From contig NZ_JAAMQI010000005.1 in the NCBI RefSeq assembly GCF_013523165.1, positions 176,979-240,978 of the forward strand: 64,000 nucleotides of DNA, given 5' to 3'. Every line of letters starts with the position of its first letter. The first letter of the stretch is position 1. Position numbers and translations under genes: made by a program. Of this stretch, positions 45,835 to 56,677 are shown one piece after another. The notes beneath the pieces were generated by a model. It saw nothing but the letters and a program-made list of their open reading frames with translations, made no database searches and was not told the origin of the DNA. The DNA comes from Pseudomonas entomophila. GTDB lineage: Bacteria; Pseudomonadota; Gammaproteobacteria; Pseudomonadales; Pseudomonadaceae.

Positions 45835-46818
45835 TTACTGTCCCAACTTGAGGCGAGCGGTCTGGCCGCTGGTGAACGGTGCGGTATCGACCGCCTGGCC
45901 GTTATAGGAAACCTGGGCGCCGCGCGCGAAGCCCAGACGCACCGACAGCGGCGGCTTGCCGGACAGCTCGAGACGGTCGCCCTTGCGCTTGACGCCGCTG
46001 GACAGCACCTTGCCCGTGGCATCGGAGACCTGGGTCCAGCAGTCGGCGGAAAAGGCGATGGTCAACTGCCCCTGGCCGGCCACGGGGGTGGCAGCCGGGG
46101 ATGCGGCAGTCGCCGGGGGAGCCGGGGTCACCGCTGGCTGCGTCACGGCAGGCGCAGCCGGTGCGCTGCTGGCGGTGGCAGCCGCGCTCGCAGCGGCGAC
46201 CGGGGCGGTGCCTTGAGACGGTGCAGGCGTACCCGTGGAAGCCTCGTCGGTCGCCTGAGGCAATGCCAACGGTGCCGACTCGGGCTGTGCGCCTGCAACG
46301 ACGGCCTGGTCTTCAGGCTCGTCCAGCGGGTGGATCTGGGTCGTGCCGTCGGCGCTTTCGACCTCGACGTGTTCCATGGCCAGGCTGCCGGCGTCCTTGC
46401 GCGTACCGCCCTGGTCCTGCCACCAGGCGAACCCGCCGCCTACGACGGCCAGCAGCAGCAACAGGCTGACACCGCGCAGGATGTTGTGGGACAGGCGCAT
46501 GGGTTCTTCGATACGGCCCAACGAGTGCACGTCGCTGCCCTTGGCATGGGTGCCGGTGTGGTGATCGAAGGCATCGACCAGGGGCGCCTGGTCCAGGTCG
46601 AGCAGTTTCGCATAGGCGCGAATGTAACCGCGGGCGAAGGTGTGTCCGGGCAGCCGATCGAAGGCGCCCGTTTCGAGATGGTTCAGCGAACTGACGGTCA
46701 GGTTGAGCTTGCTGGCCACGTCCGCCTGGGTCCAGCCACGGCTTTCGCGGGCCTGACGCAAGCGCTCGCCGGGATGCTGGCCAGTCGCTGCTGCTAGTTC
46801 GGGATGCGCGGCTTTCAT
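45835..46818 (-). CDS. rodZ: cytoskeletal membrane protein RodZ
   Basis: 327 residues. N-terminal helix-turn-helix of the HTH_25 type (about 17-85: GERLRQARESRGWTQADVAS, ETGAFDRLPGHTFARGYIRA) that binds MreB, one membrane segment (ILRGVSLLLLLAVVGGGFAW, about 109-128), a long Ala/Pro/Thr-rich periplasmic linker (about 160-245) and a C-terminal DUF4115 beta-domain (about 250-325). RodZ links MreB filaments to the envelope, so it works with the mre products encoded at the left of the window. Of two adjacent ATGs, the second is spaced five bases from GGAG. It overlaps the pilF stop. Confidence 0.95.
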   Translation of the reverse strand: MKAAHPELAAATGQHPGERLRQARESRGWTQADVASKLNLTVSSLNHLETGAFDRLPGHTFARGYIRAYAKLLDLDQAPLVDAFDHHTGTHAKGSDVHSLGRIEEPMRLSHNILRGVSLLLLLAVVGGGFAWWQDQGGTRKDAGSLAMEHVEVESADGTTQIHPLDEPEDQAVVAGAQPESAPLALPQATDEASTGTPAPSQGTAPVAAASAAATASSAPAAPAVTQPAVTPAPPATAASPAATPVAGQGQLTIAFSADCWTQVSDATGKVLSSGVKRKGDRLELSGKPPLSVRLGFARGAQVSYNGQAVDTAPFTSGQTARLKLGQ

Positions 46819-47576
46819 CATTGCTCCGACAGGTATTGCTGATAGTCCGGCGTGCCGGGATAAAGTCCATTCAAGGCGCGGCCCGAGGCGGCCGCTGGCG
46901 CACGAGCGCCTGCCTCGCGCGCCAGTCGCCGCTCCAGCGCCTGACTGCGCGGGTCGGGTTCGGCTACCTGCTTGAAACGCGCATGGTAGTCATGCGCCTG
47001 CGCCAGGTCACCTTCGTCGAGCGCCAGCTCGGCCAACGCCAGCAAGGCGCGCGGCTGATGCGGATCGAGCGCGATGGCCTTGCGCAAGTGGGTACGGGCC
47101 TCGTCGCGACGACCGCGCTTCAGGGCAGTCATGCCCAGGTTGCCGTACACCTGCGAACGCTCAGGATACAGCGTATCGCGCGTCGCTTGGCGAAACATCT
47201 GCTCGGCCTGGGCAAATTCTCCACGAGCATAAAGGAAACTGCCGAAGTTGTTGCAGATTCGTGCGTCGTGCGGGCGAGCGGCGAGGGCCGTATGGAAGTG
47301 CGCCCTGGCAGCCTCGTCGTCGTCCTCGGCCTGTGCCACCAGCGCCAGGGCTGCATGGGCATCGGCATCTCTGGGCTCGAGCGCCAGCGCGCGAACCAGG
47401 GAGCGCTTGGCCTGCTGCACTCGCCCCTGGTGCAGGTAGCCCAGGCCCAGCTGCACGTAGGCCTGTCCTGCCTGTGCCCTGCCCTCGCGACTGGCGAGCG
47501 GGTCGATCGCGCCGCTGGTGACGCAGCCGGCCAGTAGCGAGAGCGACAGAATCGACAGCGCGGCGCGCAGGGTCAT
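46818..47576 (-). CDS. pilF: type IV pilus biogenesis lipoprotein PilF (PilW)
   Basis: 252 residues. Lipobox LLAGC (residues 14-18), followed by four to six TPR repeats (AYVQLGLGYLHQGRVQQAKR; ADAHAALALVAQAEDDDEAA; ICNNFGSFLYARGEFAQAEQ; GNLGMTALKRGRRDEARTHL; LLALAELALDEGDLAQAHDY). PilF is the outer-membrane pilotin needed for PilQ secretin assembly in Pseudomonas. Its stop TGA overlaps the rodZ ATG, and it follows rlmN by 13 nt, an order kept throughout the genus. No other pilus gene is in the window. Confidence 0.95.
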   Translation of the reverse strand: MTLRAALSILSLSLLAGCVTSGAIDPLASREGRAQAGQAYVQLGLGYLHQGRVQQAKRSLVRALALEPRDADAHAALALVAQAEDDDEAARAHFHTALAARPHDARICNNFGSFLYARGEFAQAEQMFRQATRDTLYPERSQVYGNLGMTALKRGRRDEARTHLRKAIALDPHQPRALLALAELALDEGDLAQAHDYHARFKQVAEPDPRSQALERRLAREAGARAPAAASGRALNGLYPGTPDYQQYLSEQ

Positions 47577-47589
47577 CGGCGCGGTTCCG

Positions 47590-48735
47590 TCAGTTGCCTG
47601 CGACGCCGTCGTTCATCTCGGCGTCAGCGTTGAGCTGGCGCACGGCGATGTAACGCTCGCTGCGTCGGGTGCGGTCCATGACCTGACCGACGAGCTGTCC
47701 GCAGGCGGCATCGATGTCTTCGCCACGGGTCGTACGGGTGGTCACGTTGAAACCACCGTGGTGCAGCAGGTCCTGGAACCGTCGGATCGCATTGTTGCTG
47801 GGGCGCTCGTAACCCGAATGGGGGAACGGGTTGAACGGGATCAGGTTGATCTTGCACGGCACGTCGCGCAGCAGCTCGATCATTTCGGCAGCATGCTGCG
47901 GCTGGTCGTTGACGTCCTTGAGCAGGGTGTACTCGATGGTCAGCACACGCTTGCCACCCAGGGTGGCCATGTAGCCCAGGCACGAGTCCAGCAGCATCTT
48001 GAGCGGGTACTTGCGGTTGATCGGCACCAGCTGGTTGCGCAGCTCATCGTTCGGCGCATGCAGCGACAGCGCCAGGGAGACGTCGATGTGCTTGGCCAGC
48101 TCGTCGATCATCGGTACCACGCCCGACGTGGACAAGGTGACGCGACGCTTGGAAATGCCATAGCCCAGATCGTCCATCATGATCTTCATGGCGGCGATGA
48201 CATTGTCGAAGTTCAGCAGGGGCTCGCCCATGCCCATCATGACCACGTTGGTGATGGCGCGGTCGATCTTGGCGGGAACGGTCCCGAAGGATTTGTTCGC
48301 GACCCACACCTGGCCGATGACTTCGGCGGCGGTGAGGTTGCTGTTGAAGCCTTGCTTGCCAGTGGAGCAGAAGCTGCAGTCCAGGGCACAGCCGGCCTGG
48401 GACGACACGCACAGGGTGCCACGGTCGTCGGTGGGGATGTAGACGGTCTCGACGCAGCTGCCAGAGGCAACGCGGACCACCCACTTGCGCGTCCCGTCGG
48501 CGGAGATGTCTTCACTGACCACTTCCGGCGCGCGAATCTCGGCAACGCGCTTGAGCTTTTCGCGCAAGACCTTGCCGACGTTGGTCATGGCGTCGAAATC
48601 ATCGACGCCAAAGTGGTGAATCCATTTCATCACCTGCCCGGCACGGAAGCGTTTCTCCCCGATCGAGTCGAAGAACTGTTCCATTTCCGGCTGGGTCAGA
48701 CCCAGCAGGTTGATTTTTTCAGCAGATGTCGTCAT
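47590..48735 (-). CDS. rlmN: dual-specificity 23S rRNA/tRNA adenine-C2 methyltransferase RlmN
   Basis: 381 residues, radical-SAM enzyme that methylates A2503 of 23S rRNA and A37 of some tRNAs. The radical-SAM cysteines are in [16 protein letters not shown] (CxxxCxxC). Downstream features include the [12 protein letters not shown] segment and the conserved C-terminal cysteine in [11 protein letters not shown]. The start [20 protein letters not shown] is conserved. ndk lies 28 nt upstream, and pilF follows. Confidence 0.98.
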   Translation of the reverse strand: MTTSAEKINLLGLTQPEMEQFFDSIGEKRFRAGQVMKWIHHFGVDDFDAMTNVGKVLREKLKRVAEIRAPEVVSEDISADGTRKWVVRVASGSCVETVYIPTDDRGTLCVSSQAGCALDCSFCSTGKQGFNSNLTAAEVIGQVWVANKSFGTVPAKIDRAITNVVMMGMGEPLLNFDNVIAAMKIMMDDLGYGISKRRVTLSTSGVVPMIDELAKHIDVSLALSLHAPNDELRNQLVPINRKYPLKMLLDSCLGYMATLGGKRVLTIEYTLLKDVNDQPQHAAEMIELLRDVPCKINLIPFNPFPHSGYERPSNNAIRRFQDLLHHGGFNVTTRTTRGEDIDAACGQLVGQVMDRTRRSERYIAVRQLNADAEMNDGVAGN

Positions 48736-48763
48736 GGATTCACCCTCACTCGTCAGCCTTCGC

Positions 48764-49189
48764 TTAGCGAGTGGTTACCTCGGTAGCAGCGAAGAAGTAA
48801 GCGATTTCGCGAGCAGCGGCGGCTTCGGAGTCCGAACCGTGAACGGCGTTGGCGTCGATCGACTCGGCGAAGTCGGCGCGGATGGTGCCGGCAGCAGCTT
48901 CTTTCGGGTTGGTGGCGCCCATCAGCTCACGGTTGCGCGCGATGGCGTTCTCGCCTTCCAGCACCTGAACCACGACAGGACCGGAAGTCATGAAGGCAAC
49001 CAGGTCACCGAAGAAGCCACGCTCCTTGTGCTCGGCGTAGAAGCCTTCGGCCTCGGCCTTGGACAGCTGCTTGATCTTGGAAGCGACGATGCGCAGGCCG
49101 GCTTCTTCGAAGCGCGAGGTGATCTTGCCGATGACGTTCTTGGCAACGGCGTCAGGCTTGATGATGGAGAAAGTACGTTGAACAGCCAT
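48764..49189 (-). CDS. ndk: nucleoside diphosphate kinase
   Basis: 141 residues, normal. It equilibrates nucleoside di- and triphosphates through a phosphohistidine. [20 protein letters not shown] is the typical start; the active-site histidine is in NAVHGSDS (about residue 117) and the Kpn loop in [20 protein letters not shown]. It is the first gene after the isc operon on this strand. A TATAAT in the loop of the isc terminator, about 45 bases upstream, is its likely -10 box. Confidence 0.98.
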   Translation of the reverse strand: MAVQRTFSIIKPDAVAKNVIGKITSRFEEAGLRIVASKIKQLSKAEAEGFYAEHKERGFFGDLVAFMTSGPVVVQVLEGENAIARNRELMGATNPKEAAAGTIRADFAESIDANAVHGSDSEAAAAREIAYFFAATEVTTR

Positions 49190-49223
49190 GGAAAACTCCG
49201 GAATTTGAGTGTTGCGAAAAATT

Positions 49224-49248
49224 GAACCCGCGGATTATACGCGGGTTC
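49224..49248 (-). terminator. isc-operon terminator containing the ndk -10 box
   Basis: On the minus strand GAACCCGCG pairs with CGCGGGTTC (9 bp) around a 7-base loop and is followed by AATTTTTC, an intrinsic terminator for iscX. The loop includes a perfect TATAAT (49239-49234). Upstream, only weak -35 candidates (TAGGCA at 17 bases, TTAGGC at 18) are present. Confidence 0.7.
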
Positions 49249-49278
49249 CAGGGGATTGCCTAACCTGCGCGAAGCGCC

Positions 49279-49479
49279 TCAGTCGGCTTCTTCGATCCAC
49301 GCCGCCTGGATGGCTTCGAGCACCTTTTCACCGGCGCGCTTGGGATCGTCGGAAAACTCCGGCAGCTCCTGCACCCATTTGTGCAGCTGGACGAAATTCA
49401 CATAGCGAGGATCGACGTCCGGCTTGCTTTCCGCAAGCTGGATGGCGATCTCAAGTACGTCAACCCATTTCAGACTCAT
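49279..49479 (-). CDS. iscX: Fe-S assembly protein IscX
   Basis: 66 residues, the standard size. A small acidic protein (MSLKWVDVLEIAIQLAESKP; WVQELPEFSDDPKRAGEKVL) that binds IscS and modulates cluster assembly, possibly as an iron adaptor. It follows fdx by 11 nt and is the last gene of the isc operon before a terminator. Confidence 0.97.
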   Translation of the reverse strand: MSLKWVDVLEIAIQLAESKPDVDPRYVNFVQLHKWVQELPEFSDDPKRAGEKVLEAIQAAWIEEAD

Positions 49480-49490
49480 GCAGACGACCC

Positions 49491-49832
49491 TCAGTGCGGC
49501 GCTTCAGCGGCGTGGTTGAGCGAGTACTTGGGGATCTCGATGGTCAGGTCTTCGTCGGCCACCTGCACCTGGCAACCCAGGCGCGACTGCGCCTCCAGGC
49601 CCCAGGCCTTGTCCAGCATGTCTTCTTCGAGCTCATCGGCTTCTTCGAGCGAGTCGAAGCCCTTGCGCACGATGCAATGGCAGGTGGTGCAGGCCTTGAC
49701 GCCACCGCAGGCGCTTTCCATCTCGATGTGATGGTCATGGGCCAGCTCCAGGATGTTGGTCCCGGTCGGCACGTCCACGGTCAGCCCTTCGGGGCAGAAT
49801 TTCTCATGCGGCAGGAATGTCACCAGCGGCAT
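49491..49832 (-). CDS. fdx: isc-type [2Fe-2S] ferredoxin
   Basis: 113 residues. Adrenodoxin-type ferredoxin with cluster cysteines in ESACGGVKACTTCHC and the fourth in RLGCQVQV. Supplies electrons for cluster synthesis and reductive coupling. It starts three bases after the hscA stop and is followed by iscX. Confidence 0.98.
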   Translation of the reverse strand: MPLVTFLPHEKFCPEGLTVDVPTGTNILELAHDHHIEMESACGGVKACTTCHCIVRKGFDSLEEADELEEDMLDKAWGLEAQSRLGCQVQVADEDLTIEIPKYSLNHAAEAPH

Positions 49833-49835
49833 CGG

Positions 49836-51698
<1,863 letters not shown>

Positions 51699-51740
51699 GC
51701 TTATCTGAGTACCTTAGGCATCGTCACGGTCGACGCCGGG

Positions 51741-52262
51741 TTAATCGTCGAGGCGCTCTTCGAGTTGGCGCACTTCTTGGGCAAGCTTGTCGAGGAACTG
51801 CATGCGGCGCATCAGGCGTTCGGCCTGTTCACGCTGCGCGGCATCGTCCCAACAGGCAGCGAAGGCTTCGTCGAGCGAGCCCTGGGCAGCCTTGACGCGG
51901 CGCTTGAAGACGGCGACGCCATCGAGGTCGGCCTCGTCGTGCAGCTCTTCGAGCTCTTCGCGCCACTGCAACTGCTGCATCAGGAAGTCCGGGTCGTGGA
52001 CCGTCACCTCCTGAGGCACTTCCTGCCCACCGAGGGCCAGCAGGTAGCGGGCACGCCGTGGGGCGCTGCGCAGGGTCTGGTAGGCTTCGTTGAGCGCGGC
52101 AGAGCGTTCGAGCGCGAGGCGTTGCTCACGTTCGGAGGCGTCGGCGAAGCGATCCGGATGGACCTCGCGGGCCAGTTCGCGGTAACGAACGGCCAGCGCA
52201 TCGAGGTCCAGACGGAAGGCCGGCTGGAGGTCGAACAGGGCGAAATGGCAAGGAGTACCCAC
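51741..52262 (-). CDS. hscB: Fe-S assembly J-domain co-chaperone HscB
   Basis: 173 residues from a GTG start. N-terminal J domain with the HPD motif in [12 protein letters not shown] (about residues 30-41) and a C-terminal three-helix domain that binds IscU. The frame is open into iscA, but the family start [18 protein letters not shown] places the initiator at GTG, with GAGG of the iscA end as Shine-Dalgarno sequence. Only seven bases separate it from the iscA stop. Confidence 0.96.
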   Translation of the reverse strand: MGTPCHFALFDLQPAFRLDLDALAVRYRELAREVHPDRFADASEREQRLALERSAALNEAYQTLRSAPRRARYLLALGGQEVPQEVTVHDPDFLMQQLQWREELEELHDEADLDGVAVFKRRVKAAQGSLDEAFAACWDDAAQREQAERLMRRMQFLDKLAQEVRQLEERLDD

Positions 52263-52269
52263 GGCAGCC

Positions 52270-52593
52270 TCAGACGTTGAAGCTTTCGCCGCAGCCACAC
52301 TCACCGCGCACGTTGGGATTGTTGAACCTGAAGCCTTCGTTCAACCCTTCCTTGACGAAGTCCAGCTCGGTGCCATCGAGATAGACCAGGCTCTTGGGGT
52401 CGATGATGACCTTCACGCCGTGGTTCTCGAAGACCTGGTCCTCACCGGCCAGTTCGTCAACGAACTCCAGCACGTAGGCCAGGCCCGAGCAGCCGGTGGT
52501 GCGCACGCCCAGGCGAATGCCTTCGCCCTTGCCGCGACCCTCTAGGGAACGCCGCACGTGGTTGGCGGCGGCTTCTGTCATGCTGATAGCCAT
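52270..52593 (-). CDS. iscA: A-type Fe-S carrier IscA
   Basis: 107 residues. The three cluster cysteines are in [13 protein letters not shown] and the C-terminal ECGCGESF. It receives clusters from IscU and delivers them to [4Fe-4S] targets. It is 28 nt downstream of iscU and upstream of hscB in the standard isc order. Confidence 0.98.
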   Translation of the reverse strand: MAISMTEAAANHVRRSLEGRGKGEGIRLGVRTTGCSGLAYVLEFVDELAGEDQVFENHGVKVIIDPKSLVYLDGTELDFVKEGLNEGFRFNNPNVRGECGCGESFNV

Positions 52594-52621
52594 CGAGACT
52601 CCTTACCTTGCAACAGGTGCG

Positions 52622-53008
52622 TTAGAGCAAACCTTTCTTCTGCTTGTAGTCGCGCACGGCCGCCTTGATGGCGTCCTCGGCGAGCACCGAGCAGTGGATC
52701 TTCACCGGCGGCAGGGCCAGTTCCTCGGCCAGCTGGGTGTTCTTGATGGTCTCGGCTTCGTCGAGGGTCTTGCCCTTCATCCACTCGGTGGCCAGCGAGC
52801 TGGAGGCGATGGCCGAACCGCAGCCGTAGGTCTTGAACTTGGCGTCTTCGATGACGCCCTGCTCGTTGACCTTGATCTGCAGACGCATCACGTCACCGCA
52901 GGCCGGAGCGCCGACCATGCCGGTGCCGACGTCCGGATCCTCGGCATTCATCTTGCCGACGTTGCGTGGGTTTTCGTAGTGGTCGATGACCTTTTCGCTA
53001 TATGCCAT
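52622..53008 (-). CDS. iscU: Fe-S scaffold protein IscU
   Basis: 128 residues. The three cluster cysteines lie in GAPACGDVMRL, KTYGCGSAIASSSL and KIHCSVLAEDA; the HscA recognition motif LPPVK is just before the third. The N-terminus MAYSEKVIDHYENPRNVGKM is typical. GAGGAAGGA supplies a strong ribosome binding site. Between its start and iscS lies a REP-like fragment. Confidence 0.98.
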   Translation of the reverse strand: MAYSEKVIDHYENPRNVGKMNAEDPDVGTGMVGAPACGDVMRLQIKVNEQGVIEDAKFKTYGCGSAIASSSLATEWMKGKTLDEAETIKNTQLAEELALPPVKIHCSVLAEDAIKAAVRDYKQKKGLL

Positions 53009-53028
53009 GGTGCAATTCCTTCCTCATC

Positions 53029-53050
53029 TGGGAGCCGCTCTTGCCGGCGA
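53029..53050 (-). repeat. REP-like half element between iscS and iscU
   Basis: On the minus strand TCGCCGGCAAGAGCGGCTCC, then CA, closely matches one arm of the REP pair near 11403-11425 (TCGCCGGCAAGCCGGCTCCC). It is a single arm with no inverted partner and lies 16 bases after the iscS stop, inside the operon. Confidence 0.65.
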
Positions 53051-53065
53051 CTGCTTGGCGGCTGC

Positions 53066-54280
53066 TTAGTGGGCGGCCCACTCGATCTTGGAGATGTCGA
53101 CGCCGTCCTTGTACATGTCCCACAGCGGCGACAGTTCGCGCAGCTTGCTGACCGCTTCGCAGACCTTGCGGGCGGCATGGTCGACGTCTTCTTCGGTGGT
53201 GAAGCGACCGAAGGAGAAACGGATGGAGCTGTGCGCCAGCTCGTCGTTGCGACCCAGTGCACGCAGCACGTAGGACGGCTCGAGCGACGCGGAGGTGCAG
53301 GCCGAACCGGACGATACGGCGATGTCCTTGAGCGACATCAGCAGCGACTCGCCTTCGACATAGTTGAAGCTCAGGTTCAGGTTGTGCGGTACCCGCGCGG
53401 TGCTGCTGCCGTTGATGTACAGCTCCTCGAGGTCGGAGACCTGGCTGAAGAAGCGGTCGCTCAGGGCCTTGATGCGCACGTTTTCGGCTGCCATCTCCTG
53501 CTTGGCGATGGCGAAGGCTTCACCCATGCCGACGATCTGGTGGGTCGGCAGGGTGCCGGAGCGCATGCCGCGCTCGTGACCGCCGCCGTGGATGCCGGCT
53601 TCCAGGCGCACGCGCGGCTTGCGGCTGACGTACAGCGCGCCGATGCCCTTGGGCCCGTAGACCTTGTGCGCGGAGAACGACATCAGGTCGACCTTGAGTT
53701 TCTGCAGATCGATCTCGACCTTGCCGGCCGACTGCGCGGCATCGACGTGGAACAGCACGCCACGCGAGCGGGTCAGTTCGCCGATCGCGGCGATGTCGGT
53801 GATGGAACCGACTTCGTTGTTCACGTGCATGATCGACACCAGGATGGTGTCATCGCGCAGGGCCGCCTCGATCATGGCCGGGGTGACGATGCCGTCTTCG
53901 CCAGGCTCGAGGTAGGTCACTTCGAACCCTTCGCGCTCGAGCTGGCGAGCGGTGTCGAGGATCGCCTTGTGCTCGATCTTCGAGGTGATGATGTGCTTGC
54001 CCTTGCTGGCGTAGAAGTGCGCCACGCCCTTGAGGGCCAGGTTGTCCGATTCGGTGGCACCACTGGTCCAGACGATCTCGCGCGGGTCGGCGTTGATCAG
54101 TTCGGCCACTTGGCGGCGCGCGTGTTCGACGGCCTCTTCGGCCTTCCAGCCGAACAGGTGCGAGCGCGACGCCGGGTTACCGAAGTTTCCGTCGAGCGTC
54201 AGGCATTCGACCATTTTCTGGGCGACGCGTGGATCGACGGGCGTGGTCGCGGAGTAATCGAGGTAGATCGGCAACTTCAT
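53066..54280 (-). CDS. iscS: cysteine desulfurase IscS
   Basis: 404 residues. PLP enzyme that takes sulfur from cysteine for cluster assembly and tRNA thiolation. The PLP lysine is in [17 protein letters not shown] (about residue 206) and the persulfide cysteine in [16 protein letters not shown] (about residue 328). The start [20 protein letters not shown] is the family norm. It follows iscR by 42 nt. Confidence 0.99.
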   Translation of the reverse strand: MKLPIYLDYSATTPVDPRVAQKMVECLTLDGNFGNPASRSHLFGWKAEEAVEHARRQVAELINADPREIVWTSGATESDNLALKGVAHFYASKGKHIITSKIEHKAILDTARQLEREGFEVTYLEPGEDGIVTPAMIEAALRDDTILVSIMHVNNEVGSITDIAAIGELTRSRGVLFHVDAAQSAGKVEIDLQKLKVDLMSFSAHKVYGPKGIGALYVSRKPRVRLEAGIHGGGHERGMRSGTLPTHQIVGMGEAFAIAKQEMAAENVRIKALSDRFFSQVSDLEELYINGSSTARVPHNLNLSFNYVEGESLLMSLKDIAVSSGSACTSASLEPSYVLRALGRNDELAHSSIRFSFGRFTTEEDVDHAARKVCEAVSKLRELSPLWDMYKDGVDISKIEWAAH

Positions 54281-54322
54281 TTCGTATCTCCTATCAGGCG
54301 GTCGCGCCGCTCGTCGAAACGG

Positions 54323-54814
54323 TCATTCGACGGCGGACGTCTCAATCTTGTCCAGGTGGGCGGAACGGCCCGCGACACGGCGCAGGTCCTGGCGGTGGGC
54401 AACTTCCTGGACTTCTCGGCGGATGACCAGGTCGGCCAGGCTGATGCCACTGAGGAACGTGTGGATCTGCTCGCTAAGGTCACACCACAGGTGGTGCGTC
54501 AGGCAGGTGTCGCCGCCGTGGCAATCGCCCAGCCCCTGGCAACGGGTAGCGTCGACCGACTCGTTGACCGCGTCGATGACTTGCGAGACCTGGATGGTGT
54601 CCATGCCTCGGGACAGCTGGTAGCCGCCGCCTGGGCCTCGTACGCTGGAAACCAGGCTGTTGCGACGCAACTTGGCGAACAGCTGTTCCAGGTAGGAGAG
54701 GGAAATGCCCTGGCGCTCGGAGATGTCGGCCAACGATACCGGTCCATGCGTGGCATGCAATGCCAGATCGAGCATGGCAGTCACCGCGTATCGGCCTTTG
54801 GTAGTCAATCGCAT
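54323..54814 (-). CDS. iscR: Fe-S-sensing transcriptional regulator IscR
   Basis: 163 residues. Rrf2-type winged helix ([40 protein letters not shown]) and the [2Fe-2S] cysteines in [13 protein letters not shown] (about residues 92-104). Holo-IscR represses its own operon when clusters are plentiful. Two abutting type-1-like IscR sites lie just upstream, so autoregulation is expected. cysE is upstream on the same strand with a separate start region. Confidence 0.98.
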   Translation of the reverse strand: MRLTTKGRYAVTAMLDLALHATHGPVSLADISERQGISLSYLEQLFAKLRRNSLVSSVRGPGGGYQLSRGMDTIQVSQVIDAVNESVDATRCQGLGDCHGGDTCLTHHLWCDLSEQIHTFLSGISLADLVIRREVQEVAHRQDLRRVAGRSAHLDKIETSAVE

Positions 54815-54854
54815 GGCTATCGGGTACCACGGGAGTTACAGGATAGTGAAGGGG

Positions 54855-54912
54855 ATTATGCAATTCCCGAGCATTCAAGTCAACTATAAAACCTAGTGCT
54901 TTAGTCGGAATT
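54855..54912 (-). promoter_or_regulatory. isc promoter with two abutting IscR-like sites
   Basis: On the minus strand TTGACT (54883-54878) and CATAAT (54860-54855) are separated by 17 bases. A 25-base IscR type-1-like site (54887-54863, beginning ATAGTTGACT) covers the -35 and spacer, with a perfect first half and about eight of eleven matches in the second. A weaker site (54912-54888, containing CCGACTAAAGCACTAGG) directly abuts it upstream. Site positions are by eye against the E. coli consensus. Confidence 0.75.
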
Positions 54913-54980
54913 AACCCCGAAAGACGGGCCGCATTATAGCAGGTACGCGGCATGAGCACACGCCTCGTACCTGCCCGCTG

Positions 54981-55766
54981 TCAATGCGGCTGGGTGTCGC
55001 CCTGCGCGTCCTGCTTGACCTCAGCGAAGTCCTCGTCCCGCAGGGCCGGCATGTCCTTGGCCCGGTAGCTGCTGTCGAGCTTGCTCAACTCGCCGCAGAC
55101 CTCTTCCAGGCGACCGTCGACCGCCTGCAGGTGATCGAGCAGCAGGCCGATGGCCCGGGCCACCGGGTCGGGCATGTCGCCACTCACGCCGTAGGCGTCG
55201 AACCCGATCTTCGCCGCCATGGCCTTGCGCTTGGCCTCGACCTCGCCATCCTCGGCCTTGACGATGATGCGCCCGGGGATGCCGACGGCCGTGGCCCCGG
55301 CAGGCACTTCCTTGGTGACCACGGCATTGGAGCCGATCTTGGCGCCTGCGCCCACGGTGAACGGGCCGAGCACCTTGGCCCCGGCGCCGACCACCACCCC
55401 ATCCTCCAGAGTCGGGTGACGCTTGCCCTTGTTCCAGCTGGTGCCGCCCAGGGTCACACCCTGGTAGAGCGTCACGTCGTCACCGATCTCGGCCGTCTCG
55501 CCGATGACGATGCCCATGCCGTGGTCGATGAAGAACCGCCGACCTACCTTGGCCCCCGGGTGGATCTCGATCCCCGTCAGCCAGCGGCCGAAGTTGGAGA
55601 CCAGGCGCGCCAGCCACTTGAAGTCGCGGACCCACAGCGCATGCCCCAGCCGGTGCAGCCAGATGGCGTGCATGCCGGGGTAGCAGGTCATCACCTCGAA
55701 GGCATTGCGCGCCGCCGGGTCGCGGTGGAACACGCTCTGAATATCTTCACGCAGACGCTCGAACAT
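54981..55766 (-). CDS. cysE: serine O-acetyltransferase
   Basis: 261 residues. First enzyme of cysteine synthesis from serine. An N-terminal helical part ([20 protein letters not shown]) leads to a left-handed beta-helix of hexapeptide repeats (about 60-165: [60 protein letters not shown]) with the catalytic His-Asp region. The long C-terminal extension is of the Azotobacter/Pseudomonas type beside isc genes. It begins immediately after the trmJ stop with AAGGA upstream, and would supply cysteine to IscS. Confidence 0.97.
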   Translation of the reverse strand: MFERLREDIQSVFHRDPAARNAFEVMTCYPGMHAIWLHRLGHALWVRDFKWLARLVSNFGRWLTGIEIHPGAKVGRRFFIDHGMGIVIGETAEIGDDVTLYQGVTLGGTSWNKGKRHPTLEDGVVVGAGAKVLGPFTVGAGAKIGSNAVVTKEVPAGATAVGIPGRIIVKAEDGEVEAKRKAMAAKIGFDAYGVSGDMPDPVARAIGLLLDHLQAVDGRLEEVCGELSKLDSSYRAKDMPALRDEDFAEVKQDAQGDTQPH

Positions 55767-56531
55767 CTATCGGTCCTTCCGTTTGTGCGGTTCGCCCCGC
55801 GCTACTTTCTGGGTCTCGGTGAGGATACCGCGCAGGATACTCACCTCGGTCCGCTCGACCGCGCTGCGTCCGTACAGGCGCCGCAGGCGCGGCATCAGGT
55901 GACGGGGCTTTTCCGGGTCGAGAAACCCGATGTCCACCAGGGTCTGCTCCAGGTGCTGGTAGAACAGCTCCATCTCGTCCATGGTCGCCAGCTCCGACGG
56001 GGTCGGTGCCGGTTTCGCCGGTGACGCGCCTTCCCCGCCACCGGCCAGCCACGCGGTACGTACCTCGTAGGCCAGCACCTGCACCGAGGCGGCCAGGTTC
56101 AGCGAGCTGAATTCGGGATTGGAGGGGATGTGCACGTGGAAGTGACAGCGCTGCAGCTCATCGTTGGTCAGCCCGGCGTGCTCACGCCCGAAGACCAGGG
56201 CGATCTCCTCGCCGAGGGCGGCGTGCTCGATCACCGTACGCCCGCACTCGCGCGGATCGATCAGCGGCCAGGGCAGGCGCCGGTCGCGGGCACTGGTACC
56301 CAGCACCAGACGCGTGCCGGCCAGCGCTTGCTCGAGGCTGTCGACCACGACCGCGTTGGCCAGCACATCATCGGCCCCCGAGGCCCGGGCCGACGCCTCG
56401 GCCGCAGGGAACTGCTGGGGCTGGACCAGCACCAGGCGCGACAGGCCCATGTTCTTCATGGCACGCGCAGCGCCGCCGATGTTGCCGGGGTGGCTGGTAT
56501 TGACCAGGACGACACGAATGTTTTGCAGCAC
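55767..56531 (-). CDS. trmJ: tRNA (cytidine/uridine-2'-O-)-methyltransferase TrmJ
   Basis: 254 residues from a GTG start. SPOUT-class methyltransferase modifying position 32 of tRNA. Its knot motifs are VNTSHPGNIGGAARAMKNMG at the N-terminus, LVFGREHAGLTNDELQRCHF and IPSNPEFSSLNLAASVQVLA. A C-terminal extension (about 160-254) helps bind tRNA. It abuts cysE and diverges from suhB. The Shine-Dalgarno sequence is weak (GAG about nine bases upstream). Confidence 0.95.
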   Translation of the reverse strand: MLQNIRVVLVNTSHPGNIGGAARAMKNMGLSRLVLVQPQQFPAAEASARASGADDVLANAVVVDSLEQALAGTRLVLGTSARDRRLPWPLIDPRECGRTVIEHAALGEEIALVFGREHAGLTNDELQRCHFHVHIPSNPEFSSLNLAASVQVLAYEVRTAWLAGGGEGASPAKPAPTPSELATMDEMELFYQHLEQTLVDIGFLDPEKPRHLMPRLRRLYGRSAVERTEVSILRGILTETQKVARGEPHKRKDR

Positions 56532-56677
56532 GGTAATGCGCTCGCGGAGGCAGTGGACGGAGGCGGAATCTTACAGAAGGCACCTCGCCAGCGCCACGAA
56601 AGCGAACGTCACGCTTCAGCGCGCGAACTTTTCTGCTAGAATGTGCGGCTTTCTTTAACACTCCAGGTGACCCACCC
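56532..56677 (+). promoter_or_regulatory. trmJ/suhB divergent region with suhB promoter
   Basis: An extended -10 TGCTAGAAT (56634-56642) stands 35 bases before the suhB ATG, with CTTCAG as a poor -35 at 17 bases. AGGTGA is the suhB ribosome binding site. No leftward promoter for trmJ could be fixed. Confidence 0.5.

Noticed and set aside
49209..49260. Small RNA gene between iscX and ndk because of the TATAAT and hairpin.
   Set aside because: The hairpin and T-run sit at the -10 itself, so no transcript of useful length would lie before the terminator; terminator plus ndk promoter explains it.
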